Assembly (NCBI GenBank): GCA_963779325.1
Contig: CAVZXS010000007.1
Coordinates: forward strand, 186,001-250,000
From: CAVZXS01 sp963779325
Lineage (GTDB): Bacteria > Bacteroidota > Bacteroidia > Chitinophagales > Chitinophagaceae
Length of the DNA stretch: 64,000 nucleotides
Direction of reading: 5' to 3'
Shown here: positions 7,512 through 15,857 of the stretch, in pieces
How the letters are laid out: each line of letters opens with the position of its first letter
Position numbering within the stretch: position 1 is the stretch's first letter
Program-made: the position numbers and the translations under genes
The notes under the pieces: model-generated
Databases searched by the model: none
What the model saw: only the letters and a program-made list of their open reading frames with translations
Told to the model about the DNA's origin: nothing

Positions 7512-8555
7512 ATGGCCAAGAAATTACAATTGCAAATAGCAGAACCCTGTCACGAAAACTGGGATGGTATGACACCTGTTGAAAAGGGTAAATTCTGCGG
7601 CTCCTGTCAAAAAGAAGTTGTTGATTTCAGTAATATGAGTGATCAGCAGTTGGTAGCTTTTTTCAAAAAACCATCTACCGGTTCACTTTGCGGCCGCTTC
7701 AACAATGAGCAGTTAGATCGTAACATTGAAATACCACGCAAGAGAATTCCGTGGTTAAAATATTTTTTTCAGATAGCCATCCCTGCTTTTTTATTAACCA
7801 TAAAAGCAAGCGGGCAAAAAGCACGTCAGGAAACAATGGGTAAGATAGTGCCTGTCTGCACCAAACCCTTAATGGGCATTACAGTTGCAGTGGATAATCA
7901 AAAGCCTGTTAAACCTTTTGAAGCCCCTGCTGCAAAAAGTATACAGGGGAAAATTATTGATGAGTCAGGTAACCCTGTTGCTTACGCATCCGTGATAATT
8001 AAAGGAACAAAAACAGGAGTAGCTGCTGATGAGCTGGGTAATTTTAATATCGACATTAAAAATGCAGGCACAAAACAAGCAGCGGGTATAACGCTGGTTG
8101 TTTCATCGGTTGGTTTTGAATTAAAAGAAGTTGCCATTGATAATAAAGCTTCTTTAATCAATGTACAAATGATTCAACTGCGAACAGTTACCCAAGGTGA
8201 AATTGTCGTTACTTCCGGGATGGTGGTGGTGTCGCAGAAGAAAACAAAACCTGTCCCCATCTTGAAACAAATTTTTAAGGACACGGCATTCAGTAATTTT
8301 CGGTTTTTCCCCAACCCCGCACCCGCAGGCTCGACAATAAGCATTGATTGGAATAAAAAAGAGCCGGGCAATTACACCATGCAGTTATATTCTCAATCGG
8401 GGTACTTAGTGCATACGCAGGATTTGAATTTAGAAAAAAAATCGGGCAGACTGAATGTACAATTACCTGCTTCGGTAAGTACGGGCAGTTATTTTATAAA
8501 AATGACAAACAGGAAATCAGGAAAATTTGTTTCGGAGAAAATAATAATTGAATAG
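7512..8555 (+). CDS. Cys-domain protein with regulatory domain and T9SS sorting tail
   Basis: The 347-residue protein starts with a Cys-rich module (about 10-65: EPCHENWDGM, KFCGSCQKEVVDFS, SLCGRF) common in Bacteroidota proteins and possibly metal-binding. A single membrane segment lies at about 78-97 (YFFQIAIPAFLLTI). A carboxypeptidase-regulatory-like beta domain follows at about 143-220 (GKIIDESGNPVAYASVIIKG). The C-terminal 80 residues (FFPNPAPAGSTISI to SEKIIIE) match a type A sorting domain of the type IX secretion system. There is no cleavable N-terminal signal peptide, which is odd for a T9SS cargo; the membrane segment may act as a signal anchor. Function is unknown. Confidence 0.82.
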   Translation: MAKKLQLQIAEPCHENWDGMTPVEKGKFCGSCQKEVVDFSNMSDQQLVAFFKKPSTGSLCGRFNNEQLDRNIEIPRKRIPWLKYFFQIAIPAFLLTIKASGQKARQETMGKIVPVCTKPLMGITVAVDNQKPVKPFEAPAAKSIQGKIIDESGNPVAYASVIIKGTKTGVAADELGNFNIDIKNAGTKQAAGITLVVSSVGFELKEVAIDNKASLINVQMIQLRTVTQGEIVVTSGMVVVSQKKTKPVPILKQIFKDTAFSNFRFFPNPAPAGSTISIDWNKKEPGNYTMQLYSQSGYLVHTQDLNLEKKSGRLNVQLPASVSTGSYFIKMTNRKSGKFVSEKIIIE

Positions 8556-8582
8556 TCTTATTTTAATAAATTATGAGTGTTA

Positions 8583-8617
8583 ATTTGCAATGGGCAATTT
8601 GCAACGAAGAACTGCCG
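8583..8617. repeat. Short heptad-phased tract
   Basis: Five units in register downstream of the T9SS-tail gene, including ATTTGCA twice and ATGGGCA. It belongs to the same class as the longer tracts. The rest of the short gap to xerD shows no terminator. Confidence 0.6.
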
Positions 8618-8665
8618 AAGGTTTGATTCTTTCCCTTTCAACTTGTGCCGGCAAAATAAAATTGG

Positions 8666-9565
8666 TTATTTAAAAGAAGGATGAAACTGTTCCAATGTTT
8701 TTCGTAGAAATTCACGGTCAAGGTGCGTATAAATTTCGGTAGTGGTAATACTTTCATGTCCAAGCATTTCCTGTACGGCTCGCAGGTCGGCGCCGCCCTC
8801 TACCAAATGTGTAGCAAATGAATGCCTGAATGTATGCGGCGAAATGGTTTTTGTAATGCCCGCCTTCTTCACCAATTCTTTTATAATTAAAAAAATCATT
8901 ATCCGGCTCAGCTTTGTTCCTCTTCTGTTCAAAAATAAAAAATCATCATTACCCGGTTTAGGAACTGTATGCACCCGTATTTCATTTTTATAAATCAGTA
9001 TATGTTTTATAGCTTCTTTGCCAATGGGTACCAATCTTTCTTTATCGCCTTTACCGGTTACCCGTATAAAACCTGCATCCAAATACAGTTGCGATATTCT
9101 AAGATTTACCAATTCCGTAACCCGTAAGCCGCAACTGTAAAGGGTTTCCAGCATGGCTTTGTTTCGGCCGCCTTCGGGTTTACTCAGGTCTATTTGCGCA
9201 ATGATTAATTCTATCTCGTTAAAACTTAAAAAATCGGGCAAGGCTCTTTTCAATTTTGGCGCTTCCAAAAGAGTAGTGGGATCCTTGCTTACAATATTTT
9301 CCAGTAAACAAAATTTATAAAAAGCCCGTACGCCTGAAATTATTCTTGCCTGTGATGTCGGCGTCATACCCAATTCACTGATCCATTTAATAAATTGCTG
9401 CAGGTCTTTCAGTTCTAATTCGCCGGGTTTTTTCAACGAATGTGCGGTTGCTAAAAACTGCGTAAGCTTTTCAATATCTCTCAGGTAAGCATCTACGGAA
9501 TTACCCGCCAATGATTTTTCCAGTTGAAGAAAAGCTTTGAATCCTTTTTTGTATGGCTCCCACAT
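8666..9565 (-). CDS. xerD: Tyrosine recombinase XerD
   Basis: The 299-residue protein has the XerC/D length and layout: an N-terminal SAM-like core-binding domain (1-90) and a catalytic domain with Arg in SCGLRVTEL (about 149), Lys in VTGKGDKERLVPI (about 173), HTFRHSFATHL (about 244-254), His in MLGHESITTTEIYTH and the Tyr nucleophile near 279. XerD with XerC resolves chromosome dimers at dif during division. No dif-like site was recognised here. The lipoprotein gene upstream ends 3 bp before this start, so the two are probably one transcript. Confidence 0.95.
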   Translation of the reverse strand: MWEPYKKGFKAFLQLEKSLAGNSVDAYLRDIEKLTQFLATAHSLKKPGELELKDLQQFIKWISELGMTPTSQARIISGVRAFYKFCLLENIVSKDPTTLLEAPKLKRALPDFLSFNEIELIIAQIDLSKPEGGRNKAMLETLYSCGLRVTELVNLRISQLYLDAGFIRVTGKGDKERLVPIGKEAIKHILIYKNEIRVHTVPKPGNDDFLFLNRRGTKLSRIMIFLIIKELVKKAGITKTISPHTFRHSFATHLVEGGADLRAVQEMLGHESITTTEIYTHLDREFLRKTLEQFHPSFK

Positions 9566-9568
9566 TGG

Positions 9569-10228
9569 TTATTGCAACGTAATGTTTTGATCTATCACGG
9601 TACTCTCGCCGTTTTTTATATACTTTATATATACCTTTTGGCGTGTAATGTTTACAGAATCAATAATTGTATGCGTATTGTCAAAATCTAAAGGCAGTTT
9701 TTCGTCGCTCAATTTCACTTTTGCTTTTTTACCCGTTTCCTGCAATTCGGCATAAATAAAATTGTAGTCATGGTAAGCAATCAACCCGTCCTCTACTTTG
9801 TATTTGGGATCAAAGGAATTAATGGCGCTTGTAATAATCCTGTTACTTTGTTTTTTATCAAACGAAAACTTAAGTAAATAGCCGCGACTTGTATTACAGT
9901 CATTAAATTTCAGCCAGAAATAGCTCGTATCTTTTATATTGCAGTCAAACATACTTTTGGAAATCCGCACCGCCTTATTGGTATATTCTAAAAAAATAAT
10001 TTTACGGTTGTTGGGCAAAGCATAGTGTGTAAAGAGTAATGTATCCGGATAGCAGTTGGTAAAAGTCAGTTTTACTTCGGGTTTTAAAGGATGTATTGCG
10101 TTAAATTTCAAGGTATCGGTAATACAGGCGGTGTCGCATAAAGGCTTGGGCGCTGTTGCCGATTTATTGCTGCAAGAAAAAAGAATGCCGGATAATACTG
10201 CAAAAAGGGGTAGTAATTTGTAATGCAT
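9569..10228 (-). CDS. Putative lipoprotein of unknown function
   Basis: The 219-residue protein starts with a lipoprotein signal (MHYKLLPLFAVLSGILFSC) whose lipobox Cys is residue 19. The mature part is beta-rich, with alternating polar and hydrophobic strands, and no recognised domain. CDTACITDTLKF near 31-42 may form a disulfide. The protein should sit in the inner or outer membrane facing the periplasm. It lies just upstream of xerD, but nothing ties the two functionally. Not recognised. Confidence 0.75.
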   Translation of the reverse strand: MHYKLLPLFAVLSGILFSCSNKSATAPKPLCDTACITDTLKFNAIHPLKPEVKLTFTNCYPDTLLFTHYALPNNRKIIFLEYTNKAVRISKSMFDCNIKDTSYFWLKFNDCNTSRGYLLKFSFDKKQSNRIITSAINSFDPKYKVEDGLIAYHDYNFIYAELQETGKKAKVKLSDEKLPLDFDNTHTIIDSVNITRQKVYIKYIKNGESTVIDQNITLQ

Positions 10229-10418
10229 TGGTGGTTTTTTTTAATTAATACGCAAAAATATAATTTGAAACCATATAACACCTTTTTTTCTTCTATCTTC
10301 GGCCCCCAATTGATACTTATACCGAATCGCCATGTAAAATATCTCGGTTGATATTCTTTCCGTCTCTCGGTATTACCAATTCGTTTGGATTAAATTAAAA
10401 ATCAATTTGGTATTATAT

Positions 10419-10934
10419 ATGTCTACAATGCTGCGTTCGTTTAAGCAAAAAACCCGTCACCGGAAAACTGCCTATAAAAGATTTCTTACCAAACTTGAAA
10501 AGAAAACTCCAAAAAATATTGACATACATACCGCTCAAATTGAAAAGGAAGTATGGAAAGAGATAGATTGTTTGGAATGCGCCAATTGCTGCAAAGTAAT
10601 GACGCCTACTTATACGGGCAAAGATATGAAGCGCATCTCGACGCATTTAGATATGTCGGTAACCGCTTTTAAAAGGCAATGGTTGAAAAAAGACCGGAGC
10701 AACGGCGACTGGATGAATAAACTGAATCCCTGCCAGTTTTTAAATTTGAAAACGAATAAGTGCAATATCTATGCTATCCGCCCGGCAGATTGTTCGGGTT
10801 TTCCGCATTTACCCAAAAAACGAATGGTAGATTATGTACATGTACACAAGCAAAATATTGAATACTGCCCCGCTACTTTTAAAATGGTAGAGAAGTTGAT
10901 GGAAAGAGTAGAGGATGGTCGGTTGGCATTTTAA
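10419..10934 (+). CDS. YkgJ-family cysteine cluster protein
   Basis: The protein (171 residues from this ATG; a TTG four codons earlier is less likely) is a small cytosolic zinc/iron-chelating-type domain. Its Cys residues are in DCLECANCCKV (about 50-60), PCQFL, KCNIYAIRPADCSGFPHL and YCPATF, which is the CxxCxxCC...C...C pattern of the YkgJ/CxxCxxCC family. The basic N-terminus (KQKTRHRKTAYKRF) could bind nucleic acid. The physiological role is unknown. The gene runs toward yraN on the other strand with only 40 bp between the stop codons. Confidence 0.85.
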   Translation: MSTMLRSFKQKTRHRKTAYKRFLTKLEKKTPKNIDIHTAQIEKEVWKEIDCLECANCCKVMTPTYTGKDMKRISTHLDMSVTAFKRQWLKKDRSNGDWMNKLNPCQFLNLKTNKCNIYAIRPADCSGFPHLPKKRMVDYVHVHKQNIEYCPATFKMVEKLMERVEDGRLAF

Positions 10935-10973
10935 TAATCAAGACTTATTAATTATTGATTCATTTGCCTTTGC

Positions 10974-11330
10974 TTACAAGAAAACATCTTCAATCAAAAA
11001 GAACGTCGCTTCTTTGCCGGGCGGCATAATGATAGACAGTATATCAAACTGCAGATTCCTGTATTGCGGGTGCAGGTTTAAGAACTCATCGGCGGCATTT
11101 TGTAAAAACTTAAACTTCTTTTTAGTTACCGCCTCTTCAGGGTTGCCGTACTTATCGGTTTGCAGAGCTTTTACCTCTATAATGTGAAGCAATTCATTTT
11201 TAACGGCTATTATATCAATTTCGTAGCGGGAATAACGCCAATTTTGATGCAGGAGCGTAAATCCGTTTTTACGCAAATAACCGGCCGCAAGCTGCTCGGC
11301 TTCTTTTCCTAATTCGTTGTGTTGAGCCAC
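10974..11330 (-). CDS. YraN family (UPF0102) endonuclease-like protein
   Basis: The 118-residue protein fits the UPF0102/YraN length. The fold's conserved residues are visible: GKEAEQLAAGYL (helix 1), GFTLLHQNWRY, EIDIIAV, IIEVKAL and the helix KKKFKFLQNAADEFL. This is a restriction-endonuclease-like core with E...D...EVK as the putative catalytic set. The cellular role is not settled; a link to DNA metabolism has been suggested for the family. Confidence 0.92.
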   Translation of the reverse strand: MAQHNELGKEAEQLAAGYLRKNGFTLLHQNWRYSRYEIDIIAVKNELLHIIEVKALQTDKYGNPEEAVTKKKFKFLQNAADEFLNLHPQYRNLQFDILSIIMPPGKEATFFLIEDVFL

Positions 11331-11427
11331 GACGTAATTTACAGAATACTAAATTGGTTTTTTATTTAATCCCGGAAATTTGTATAATACTGAGAGCAGC
11401 AAAGAATCTCATTCCATTCCTGTGGGC

Positions 11428-11675
11428 AATGTCATTACATAAAGTATTTTGCCCCATCGGGGCATCGTGTTTATAGAAAATATTTATTTGTTGAGAATTG
11501 CGGCTCCGAAGGAGCCGCGTGAGATTTATCATTCGTTAATCAATCCATTAAAAAGTGAGCCCTCCGGATTTTTCTAATGGATTAAGTTTACGAGGCTCCG
11601 ATGGAGCCTGATACTGCCCGGAGATATGTTTCGCTATAAACACTTAGCTCCTGCGGAGCTTAACTTAATAACATT
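11428..11675. mobile_element. Hairpin-rich element A3
   Basis: A 248-bp element with the family ends: AATGTCATTA on the left and the complement (TTAACTTAATAACATT) on the right. It contains four short strong hairpins: GCCCCATCGGGGC, CGGCTCCGAAGGAGCCG, GGCTCCGATGGAGCC and GCTCCTGCGGAGC. It is the reverse orientation of the elements at 21621-21916 and 45861-46133. Stems are kept while loops and some paired bases differ between copies. The remaining gap between yraN and the next gene (11331-11427, 11676-11838) shows nothing else. Confidence 0.75.
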
Positions 11676-11838
11676 GGCTTACGGGAGACTATTTTGCATG
11701 GCGGTTCGGCAGAAGATATTTATTTGACAAAATTTAACTGAGAACCCGGTCCCGGGCTATGATTAGCTTCCAAAATTTGTATTGCTATGCTTCTCCACAT
11801 TCGTGAATAAAATAAGACCGGAATTAGCCCAATTCTTT

Positions 11839-11846
11839 TACTTTTG
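11839..11846 (+). promoter_or_regulatory. Bacteroidota -7 box (TACTTTTG)
   Basis: TACTTTTG matches the Bacteroidota TAnnTTTG consensus and lies 20 bp upstream of the ATG at 11866. No clear TTG -33 element is visible at 17-23 bp upstream. The box also argues for the 11866 start over the ATG at 11782, which would lie upstream of the promoter. Confidence 0.6.
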
Positions 11847-11865
11847 CATCAAACAAGCTCGAATA

Positions 11866-12447
11866 ATGAAACTGAATAAATCGTTAATACTGACTTCTGC
11901 ATTGCTTATTGTAACCGCGGCGCTTTACCGTATTTGGCCCGACCGACCTTATGGCTTTATACCGCAGATAGCTATGGCTATATTTGCCGGCGCTACTATA
12001 AAAGACAAAAAATGGGCCTTTGCATTACCCTTATTCTCTATGCTTATTTCCGATGCGCTTTACCAGGTTTTATATATAAACGGCTTTACCAAAATTGAAG
12101 GCTTTTACAGCGGCCAGTGGATCAATTATATCCTGCTTACTTCATTAACTGTATTCGGGTTATTTATTAAGAAAATAAATTTTACCAATGTACTGACTGC
12201 TTCTTTAGCGGCGCCGACATTTTATTTTATTGTTTCCAATTTTACCGTTTGGGCAGGCGGCGGAGGTTTTAAGCGTCCCAAAACATTTGATGGACTGATG
12301 ATGTGTTATGGTGATGCTCTTGCGTTTTACAGAGCCAATGGTTGGTATGCAAATGAGTGGGTAGGTACCTTATTGTTCTCCGGTGTTTTATTCGGTGCTT
12401 ATTATTTTTTAAATAATTATGCTTTTGGTAAAAAGCAATTGGCATAA
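11866..12447 (+). CDS. DUF6580-type integral membrane protein
   Basis: The protein has 193 residues from this ATG. It has about five hydrophobic segments (residues 7-22, 33-50, 55-72, 83-100, 112-130 and a last one near 165-183). It carries the family signatures RIWPDRPYGFIPQIAMAIF, SDALYQVLYI, SNFTVWA and the long loop YRANGWYANEWVGTLLFSG. These match the DUF6580 family of putative transport proteins, which look like S components of ECF transporters; that link is inference. The start was chosen because a -7 box lies 20 bp upstream. Confidence 0.8.
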   Translation: MKLNKSLILTSALLIVTAALYRIWPDRPYGFIPQIAMAIFAGATIKDKKWAFALPLFSMLISDALYQVLYINGFTKIEGFYSGQWINYILLTSLTVFGLFIKKINFTNVLTASLAAPTFYFIVSNFTVWAGGGGFKRPKTFDGLMMCYGDALAFYRANGWYANEWVGTLLFSGVLFGAYYFLNNYAFGKKQLA

Positions 12448-12463
12448 ACTATATAATGAATTT

Positions 12464-12505
12464 ATAAACGAAAGGCCGAACTGATCAGTTCGGCCTTTCG
12501 TTTAT
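12464..12505. terminator. Perfect palindromic bidirectional terminator
   Basis: A 42-bp perfect palindrome centred on GATC (stem ATAAACGAAAGGCCGAACT with its complement). It sits 17 bp after the DUF6580 gene and 20 bp from the stop of the converging LamG gene, so it can terminate both. Confidence 0.9.
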
Positions 12506-12524
12506 ATGTAAATTTGTTAGTTGC

Positions 12525-13367
12525 TTAATCTTTTAAGGTATTTAAAAGTTTAATTTCACCTGCACACAAAGCCTTATTATAAATTCTGATTTCATCAATA
12601 GCACCATTAAACCAATAAGGGAAGGCATTACTATTATCCTTATGCCTGCCAATAAATAATTCATCACTATTTCCGGTTGTTTGGGCGGTCTGGCGTTTAA
12701 CATCTTTCAGAACTCCGTTGATATACAATTTTGAATCAACCCCGTCGTAAGTATAAATAACACTATACCATTGATTGGTCTTTACAAAATTTGTATCGGA
12801 TCGGGCGTATGTTCCGTTATTATCTCCGAAACCGGCCCTAAAAACCTCTTTATTAAAATCTGTCGTATTACAATTATTATCGGTATCCTCAAAGCGGAGA
12901 TAATAAAACCCTGTGACGTAGTCAGGTGTTCCTTTGCTGAGAATATTATTGGCATGACAGGTACCCGAATAAAAACCGCTTATTTTTACAATGGCCATTA
13001 TAGTGATTTTTTGAGGGTTTAATGAAGTGCTGTTATTTGCCTTCATGTAACTGCTGCTGCCATTAAACGAGTAGGCATTATTTGCTTTACCAAATCTATC
13101 AGTAGTTTTAGCAGCAGTATTAAATATGATATCATTGTTGTTGCCACTACTGTCTTTAAGGCCGCCGTTATTAAAATTATACCAGGCAACAAGGCCATCT
13201 TTTAAATCATAACAAGCACTGCTGTCAATGATTGTTAGTGTATCTTTTTTAGTAATAATAACTGTGTCACGGATAATGGTTTCCTTTACGCAGGAAGCCA
13301 TTTGTGAACCGGTGGAAAACAAAACGATAGCTAAAATAACAGGGGTAAATAGTTTAAATATCTTCAT
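12525..13367 (-). CDS. LamG-domain lipoprotein
   Basis: The 280-residue protein starts with a signal sequence ending in a lipobox-like MASC (Cys about 24). A short linker follows, then a concanavalin-like LamG/jelly-roll domain over about 60-275. Its features are DGLVAWYNFNNGGLKDSSGN, NAYSFNGSSSYMKA, WYSVIYTYDGVDSKLYINGVL and the closing GAIDEIRIYNKALCAGEI. Such domains often bind glycans or mediate adhesion in surface proteins. A longer frame is open upstream, but it would add 71 unrelated residues overlapping rnhA, so this ATG was chosen. Confidence 0.85.
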   Translation of the reverse strand: MKIFKLFTPVILAIVLFSTGSQMASCVKETIIRDTVIITKKDTLTIIDSSACYDLKDGLVAWYNFNNGGLKDSSGNNNDIIFNTAAKTTDRFGKANNAYSFNGSSSYMKANNSTSLNPQKITIMAIVKISGFYSGTCHANNILSKGTPDYVTGFYYLRFEDTDNNCNTTDFNKEVFRAGFGDNNGTYARSDTNFVKTNQWYSVIYTYDGVDSKLYINGVLKDVKRQTAQTTGNSDELFIGRHKDNSNAFPYWFNGAIDEIRIYNKALCAGEIKLLNTLKD

Positions 13368-13576
13368 AAAGTGGTTTTTTGTGCTTGTATAACGGTAAAC
13401 ATAAAGTATTATTTTAAAATTGTATCTGTATCGAAGACTTTTTTTGGTGATATTTAATATCTGCAGGAATATGATAAGAAACTGCTGCTTTTTAGTTGGA
13501 AATACCAATCGGGAGACATGATAAGTTTTGTGTTTATCATTAAACCTGACAGCCAATTCTTGATTGGAATCAATCT

Positions 13577-14056
13577 TCATTTGTTTTCTGAAAGAATCCC
13601 TTCATACCCTTCATCAACTGCAAGTTCTTTACTGTCTGCTGCGGCTGTAGCCAATTCATCGCATCGGTTATTATACGGATTATCCGCATGCCCCCTTACC
13701 CAAATAAATTTTATAGAATGAGCGGCCGCCCATTCATCATACTGCAACCATAAATCCTTGTTCTTTTTACCGCCTTTAAAATTGGTAGCTATCCAGTTTT
13801 TTAGCCAGCCTTTTTCTACGGCGTTTACCACATACTGGCTGTCGGAATATATTTTTATACTAAGGTTATTTTTTTTCATTGCCTGCAAACCGGCTATCAC
13901 AGCCATCAGTTCCATCCGGTTGTTGGTAGTGTGCCGATATCCTTTTGATAATTCTTTTCTGTACGTACCCGCCATTAAAATTGCGCCGTAGCCACCAGGA
14001 CCCGGGTTGCCCCTTGCCGCACCATCGGTATAAATTATCACTTCATCATTCGCCAT
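13577..14056 (-). CDS. rnhA: Ribonuclease HI
   Basis: The 159-residue protein is a full RNase HI: IYTDGAARGNPGPGG (first Asp, about 11), NNRMELMAVIAGL (Glu about 48), IYSDSQYVVNAVEKGWL (Asp about 71), the basic handle NFKGGKKNKDLW, and HADNPYNNRCDELA (catalytic His and last Asp about 134). It removes RNA from RNA:DNA hybrids such as Okazaki primers and R-loops. It lies 14 bp downstream of the carboxyltransferase gene on the same strand, so the two may be co-transcribed. Confidence 0.96.
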   Translation of the reverse strand: MANDEVIIYTDGAARGNPGPGGYGAILMAGTYRKELSKGYRHTTNNRMELMAVIAGLQAMKKNNLSIKIYSDSQYVVNAVEKGWLKNWIATNFKGGKKNKDLWLQYDEWAAAHSIKFIWVRGHADNPYNNRCDELATAAADSKELAVDEGYEGILSENK

Positions 14057-14070
14057 ATTCTTTAAAGTTA

Positions 14071-15699
14071 TTACACTTGAAAAACACCCGTCTTTAAATC
14101 ATTAATGGCCGGGTTATTATTTGCCGCGGCAATACCTTGCGAAATTACTTTTCTTGTTTCTATCGGATCTATTATTTCATCTACCCAAAGTCTTGCTGCT
14201 GCATAATAGGGCGTGGTTTGGCCATTGTAGCGATTTATAATTTCGCTCAGCATTTTTTGTTCATCCTCCGGCGTTATTTCTTTCCCCTTTGCTTTTAATG
14301 CGGCTACCTGTATTTGCAAAAGTGTTTTAGCTGCCTGCTCGCCACCCATTACGGCTATTTTTGCCGAAGGCCATGCATATATAAACCGCGGGTCATAGGC
14401 TTTGCCGCACATGGCATAGTTACCGGCTCCGTATGAGTTGCCTACTATGATTGTAATTTTTGGTACTACCGAATTAGCTACTGCGTTTACCATTTTAGCG
14501 CCATCTTTTATTATACCTGAATGTTCGCTCTTACTGCCTACCATAAATCCCGTTACATCCTGCAAAAAAATCAGCGGAATTTTCTTTTGATTACAATTTA
14601 AAATAAACCGTGCCGCTTTATCGGCGCTGTCATTATAAATAACGCCGCCCAATTGCATTTCGCCTTTTTTATTTTTTACTACTTTACGCTGGTTGGCCAC
14701 GATACCTACTGCCCATCCGTCGATACGTGCATAGCCGCACAAAATTGTTTTACCGTAATCGGCTTTAAATTCTTCAAAGTCCGAATCGTCAATAATCCGT
14801 TCTATTATCTCAAGCATATCATAAGGCTTGCTGCTTCCTTCCGATATGATGCCGTATATTTCTTCCGGGTTTTTTACCGGCATTTTCGCGACTGATCTGT
14901 CAAATCCCGCGGTTTCTTTTTTACCCAACATGCCCATCATACGTTTTATATGATCCATACATTCCTGCTCGGTCTTAAATTTATAATCGGCAATGCCCGA
15001 TATTTCAGTATGTGTAACGGCGCCGCCTAAGGTTTCCGCATCTACATCTTCACCAATGGCTGCTTTTACCAAGTAAGGGCCCGCTAAAAAAATAGAACCG
15101 TTACCTTCTACCATCAATGTTTCATCGCTCATAATGGGCAGGTAAGCGCCGCCGGCTACGCAAGGCCCCATTACCGCGGCAATCTGTGTAATACCCATGG
15201 CGCTCATTCTCGCATTGTTTCTGAATATGCGACCAAAATGTTCTTTGTCGGGAAAAATTTCATCCTGCATAGGAAGAAAAACGCCGGCACTGTCTACCAA
15301 ATAAATTACGGGCAAATGATTTTCCATGGCGATTTCCTGCATCCGTAAATTCTTTTTACCTGTAATAGGAAACCAGGCGCCGGCTTTTACGGTTTGATCG
15401 TTGGCGAGTATGATACATTGCCTGCCGCTTACATAACCAATACCCGCTACCGTACCGCCTGCAGGACAGCCGCCCTGTTCTTCGTACATTTCATAACCGG
15501 CAAAAGCACCTAATTCAATAAACGATTTCTCGCTGTCGATTAAATAATTTATTCTTTCACGCGGCGTAAGCTTATTTCTTTCGCGTTGTTTTTCTATAGC
15601 TTTCTTTCCTCCTCCCTCGTAAATTTTAGCCAGTCGTGTTTTCATTTCTGAAAGCGCCAGCTTCATGGCATCTTCGTTTTTATTATTATCAATATTCAT
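14071..15699 (-). CDS. Acyl-CoA carboxylase carboxyltransferase subunit, MCC-beta-like
   Basis: The 542-residue protein has both crotonase-type halves of a biotin-dependent carboxyltransferase. The N half carries RERINYLID, GGTVAGIGYVSGRQCIILANDQTVKAGAW and GPCVAGGAYLPIMSDE. The C half carries FLQDVTGFMVGSKSEHSGIIKDGAKM, SYGAGNYAMCGKAYDPRFIYAWPSAKIAVMGGEQAA. The FMVG...GIIKDGAKM and GNYAMCGKAYDPRF patterns are closer to 3-methylcrotonyl-CoA carboxylase beta (leucine catabolism) than to propionyl-CoA carboxylase, but the substrate is not certain. No biotin-carrying alpha subunit is in the window. Its start codon is separated by only 4 bp from a 154-bp heptad tract. Confidence 0.88.
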   Translation of the reverse strand: MNIDNNKNEDAMKLALSEMKTRLAKIYEGGGKKAIEKQRERNKLTPRERINYLIDSEKSFIELGAFAGYEMYEEQGGCPAGGTVAGIGYVSGRQCIILANDQTVKAGAWFPITGKKNLRMQEIAMENHLPVIYLVDSAGVFLPMQDEIFPDKEHFGRIFRNNARMSAMGITQIAAVMGPCVAGGAYLPIMSDETLMVEGNGSIFLAGPYLVKAAIGEDVDAETLGGAVTHTEISGIADYKFKTEQECMDHIKRMMGMLGKKETAGFDRSVAKMPVKNPEEIYGIISEGSSKPYDMLEIIERIIDDSDFEEFKADYGKTILCGYARIDGWAVGIVANQRKVVKNKKGEMQLGGVIYNDSADKAARFILNCNQKKIPLIFLQDVTGFMVGSKSEHSGIIKDGAKMVNAVANSVVPKITIIVGNSYGAGNYAMCGKAYDPRFIYAWPSAKIAVMGGEQAAKTLLQIQVAALKAKGKEITPEDEQKMLSEIINRYNGQTTPYYAAARLWVDEIIDPIETRKVISQGIAAANNNPAINDLKTGVFQV

Positions 15700-15703
15700 T
15701 TCT

Positions 15704-15857
15704 TAAGTTTTAGGTTCTAAGTATTTTTTTAGCGATTAGCTTTTGGCTTTTAGCATTAAGCATTCTGATAATTTTTTCACTTTTACTTTTTTGTTTTTTG
15801 TCTTTTAATTTTTGACTTTTTGCTTTTTGATATTGCTCATTGCGTATTGCTTATTGC
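15704..15857. repeat. 22 phased heptamers between two genes
   Basis: The longest clean tract of this class. It reads as 22 contiguous 7-mers with no slip, for example TAAGTTT, GCTTTTG, GCATTAA, TTTTTGT, CTTTTTG, GTATTGC. It begins 4 bp from the start codon of the carboxyltransferase gene and runs through the whole gap into the 3' end of the next gene, encoding its last six or seven residues (AISNTQ). On the minus strand it lies as a purine-rich leader directly before the start codon. Confidence 0.9.

Noticed and set aside
15704..15857. Possible CRISPR array
   Set aside because: The period is 7, with no repeat and no spacers of 25-40 bp, and no cas genes are nearby.
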